This document shows, piece by piece, positions 6,084-7,782 of a DNA stretch of 7,782 nt. Source of the stretch: JANMZR01 sp031383555 (lineage in GTDB: Bacteria > Bacteroidota > Bacteroidia > Cytophagales > Spirosomataceae); assembly GCA_031383555.1 (NCBI GenBank), contig JANMZR010000334.1, positions 1-7,782 of the forward strand. The letters are read 5' to 3'. Numbering within the stretch: position 1 is the first letter of the stretch; every line of letters starts with the position of its first letter. Below the pieces are notes generated by a model that did no database searches, was not told where the DNA came from, and saw only the letters and a program-made list of their open reading frames with translations. The position numbers were made by a program, and so were the translations under genes.

Positions 6084-7064
6084 ATGAAAATTAAAGAAAT
6101 TACAATTATATTATTGATAATTAGTGTATTAGTATCTTGCAAATCGTCTGATCAAGATTTTGACGCCACTGGAGTATTTGAAGCTGAAGAGGTAATAGTT
6201 TCAGCCGAATCAACTGGTAAATTATTGAATTTTACTGCCTCTGAAGGCGATAATTTAAAGGCAAATCAAATAATTGCAAATATCGATTGTGATAATATTG
6301 ATTTGCAAAAAGCCCAAGTGCAAGCCAGTATTTCAGCCTTAAAAATGAAACAAAATGAGGCTGGTCCCCAAATACAAATATTACAGAAACAAGCTGATAA
6401 TCAGAGAGCTATGCTCAATACCCAAAAGGCACAATGGCGTGTTTTGGATAAAGAAAAAGCTAGGTTGACTAAGCTCGTAGCCGCTGAAGCTGCCCCACAA
6501 AAACAATGGGATGATATAGATGGCCAAATGGATATATTGGAAAAACAAATGGAAAGTACTCAAAGTCAAATAGCGCTTACAAATCAGCAAATTGTATCGC
6601 AAAAGGCGCAAATTGGCATTCAAAATCGTGGAATACTGAGTGAAACCCAACCGCTAAAAATGAGGGTTGCGCAAATTGAGGAGCAATTAGGCCGATGTAA
6701 AGTTGTGAACCCTTTTGAAGGAACAGTTTTGGTGAAGTATACCCAAAATCAAGAGGTGGTGGCTGCTGGTAAGCCAATTTATAAATTGGCCGATTTAAAT
6801 AATATGGTTTTAAGGGCCTATTTAGCGGGTACGCAACTAGGTTTGGTAAAAGTAAACCAAACTGTAAAAGTTTTTATTGACAATGGAAAGGACAACTATA
6901 AGGAGTTGTCTGGTGTAATTAGCTGGATATCAAATAAATCGGAGTTTACTCCAAAAACCATCCAAACCAAAGACGAACGAGCAAACCTAGTTTATGCAGT
7001 AAAAATCAAAGTGAAAAACGACGGTTTTGTTAAAATTGGGATGTATGGAGAGTTGAGGTTTTGA
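6084..7064 (+). CDS. HlyD/YbhG-type periplasmic adaptor lipoprotein
   Basis: A membrane fusion protein of 326 aa linking an inner-membrane ABC transporter to the TolC-type channel. The ATG at 6084 is preferred over a TTG 24 nt upstream at 6060, since it gives a clean signal, with the lipobox LVSC and lipidated Cys19. Domains in order: first half of the lipoyl domain (about 33-68, VSAESTGKLLNFTASEGD), a long helical hairpin (about 71-205, rich in Gln, Lys and Ala), second lipoyl half (PFEGTVLVKYTQNQEVVAAGKP, within 210-231), then a beta-barrel region (240-326) with SEFTPKTIQTKDER at 286-299, typical of YbhG-like adaptors. A lipid anchor instead of a membrane helix is common in adaptors. It follows the channel gene by 24 nt and precedes the ATPase gene by 172 nt. 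Confidence 0.92.
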   Translation: MKIKEITIILLIISVLVSCKSSDQDFDATGVFEAEEVIVSAESTGKLLNFTASEGDNLKANQIIANIDCDNIDLQKAQVQASISALKMKQNEAGPQIQILQKQADNQRAMLNTQKAQWRVLDKEKARLTKLVAAEAAPQKQWDDIDGQMDILEKQMESTQSQIALTNQQIVSQKAQIGIQNRGILSETQPLKMRVAQIEEQLGRCKVVNPFEGTVLVKYTQNQEVVAAGKPIYKLADLNNMVLRAYLAGTQLGLVKVNQTVKVFIDNGKDNYKELSGVISWISNKSEFTPKTIQTKDERANLVYAVKIKVKNDGFVKIGMYGELRF

Positions 7065-7092
7065 GAATAGGATAAAGACAAAGGGGCATTAT

Positions 7093-7124
7093 GCAAATAG
7101 GGAATAGGCAAATAGGCAATGGGC
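7093..7124 (+). repeat. Degenerate tandem repeat of AATAGGC-like units
   Basis: Just after the adaptor gene, units AAATAGGG, AATAGGC, AAATAGGC and AATGGGC follow one another (period 7-8), and GCAAATAGG occurs twice 15 nt apart (7093-7101, 7108-7116). The strand is purine-rich here. A 10-bp palindrome ATGAGCTCAT (7126-7135) comes directly after. No coding potential is apparent in the spacer. Confidence 0.6.
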
Positions 7125-7189
7125 TATGAGCTCATTACTAATTTATTCAAAACTTATTTCAAAATACTTTAGTTTCAAATCTAAAAACC

Positions 7190-7224
7190 CATAACTAATC
7201 ACTCCTAACTTCTATCTTATCACT
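7190..7224 (+). repeat. Degenerate heptanucleotide tandem repeat before the ATPase gene
   Basis: Five adjoining 7-nt units read CATAACT, AATCACT, CCTAACT, TCTATCT and TATCACT, all ending in CT with a common TA/AT-C/A pattern. The array is pyrimidine-rich, ends 12 nt before the ATG at 7237, and mirrors the purine-rich array at 7093-7124 on the other side of the same spacer. Confidence 0.6.
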
Positions 7225-7236
7225 TATATCAGAAAA

Positions 7237-7782
7237 ATGATTTCGATCCAAAATATCACCAAAACTTACGAAAAGGGAACTGTTAAAGCCCTTGATAATG
7301 TGAGCTTTACGGTAAATGAAGGCGAACTTTTTGGTTTGATTGGGGCCGATGGAGCGGGTAAATCTACACTTTTTCGAATTTTAACTACATTATTAATTCC
7401 AGATTTGGGAACTTCAACGGTTGCCGGCTATGATTCTGTGAAAGACTTTAAGGCAATCAGGAAAATTGTCGGCTATATGCCAGGCAAATTTTCCCTTTAT
7501 CAAGATCTCAGTATTGAAGAAAATCTCAATTTTTTCGCCACAGTTTTCGGGACTAGTTTAAAAGATAATTTCCATTTGATCGAGGAAATATATGTGCAAA
7601 TTGAGCCATTCAAAAAGCGGTTGGCTGGTCAGCTTTCTGGCGGAATGAAGCAAAAGTTGGCCCTTTGTTGTGCCCTTATCCACGAGCCAAAAGTATTGTT
7701 TTTAGATGAGCCAACTACAGGTGTCGACCCAGTTTCTAGAAAAAAATTTTGGGAAATGCTAGGCCGATTGAAAGCCAAAGGC
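7237..7782 (+). CDS. ABC transporter ATPase, YbhF type (5' part, runs off window)
   Basis: The first 182 codons of an ABC ATPase, open to the window end. Walker A is GADGAGKST at 36-44, the signature LSGGM at 133-137, and Walker B VLFLDEP at 153-159 with catalytic Glu158, followed by TTGVDP (D-loop region). The Ala-Asp-Gly-Ala variant of Walker A and GYMPGKFSLYQDLSIEENL (79-97) resemble the ATPases of YbhF-type ABC-2 exporters, which are often double-domain proteins, so a second ATPase domain may follow. The usual Q-loop glutamine after GYMP is Gly83. It would power the exporter whose adaptor and channel are encoded upstream; permease genes are expected to the right. It begins 172 nt after the adaptor gene, an unusually wide gap for this otherwise tight operon. 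Confidence 0.92.
   Translation, partial: MISIQNITKTYEKGTVKALDNVSFTVNEGELFGLIGADGAGKSTLFRILTTLLIPDLGTSTVAGYDSVKDFKAIRKIVGYMPGKFSLYQDLSIEENLNFFATVFGTSLKDNFHLIEEIYVQIEPFKKRLAGQLSGGMKQKLALCCALIHEPKVLFLDEPTTGVDPVSRKKFWEMLGRLKAKG

Noticed and set aside
7165..7185. Possible internal promoter or hairpin in the adaptor-ATPase spacer (TACTTTAG; TTTAG/CTAAA)
   Set aside because: The -7 match is imperfect with no TTG at suitable distance, and the stem is only 5 bp.

Overview
The window reads as AT-rich chromosomal DNA of a Bacteroidota bacterium. The signs are lipoprotein signals ending in Cys-Lys-Lys, several matches to the Bacteroidota promoter pattern (TTG about 16-21 nt before TAnnTTTG), weak or absent Shine-Dalgarno sequences, and protein families common in that phylum. 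The order Cytophagales is a guess from the look of the proteins; no rRNA or tRNA is present to settle it.

Left part (1-3432): single genes with short spacers, mostly on the minus strand. A dienelactone-hydrolase-family protein with a Tat-like leader (104-952, -) and a small cysteine-containing lipoprotein (1039-1440, -) are followed by a divergent gene for a secreted GH5 glycanase (1536-2540, +). Convergent to that are a four-helix membrane protein (2582-2944, -) and a DUF3817 membrane protein (3130-3432, -). Three minus-strand genes have recognisable promoters of their own, so this part looks like separate transcription units rather than an operon.

Middle (3433-4169): a small lipoprotein with four extra cysteines (3675-3944, +), closed by a good intrinsic terminator. 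Next comes a control region with a probable promoter and nested AACCA/TGGTT inverted repeats.

Right part (4170-7782): one plus-strand exporter operon, running TetR-family regulator, TolC-family outer membrane protein, lipidated HlyD-type adaptor, and an ABC ATPase cut by the window end at codon 182. The order and the ATPase/adaptor types match the YbhG/YbhF class of ABC-2 efflux systems, so permease genes are expected just beyond the right edge. The regulator probably represses the operon through the palindromes before it; the ATPase would drive export of an unknown small molecule through the adaptor and the TolC channel. A 172-nt spacer between adaptor and ATPase carries degenerate 7-nt repeats.

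I see no CRISPR array, insertion sequence, phage gene, tRNA or rRNA, and no convincing new system. The points most worth a second look are the operator cluster, the heptad repeats, the altered Tat motif of the hydrolase, the missing Q-loop glutamine of the ATPase, and the small cysteine-rich lipoproteins.
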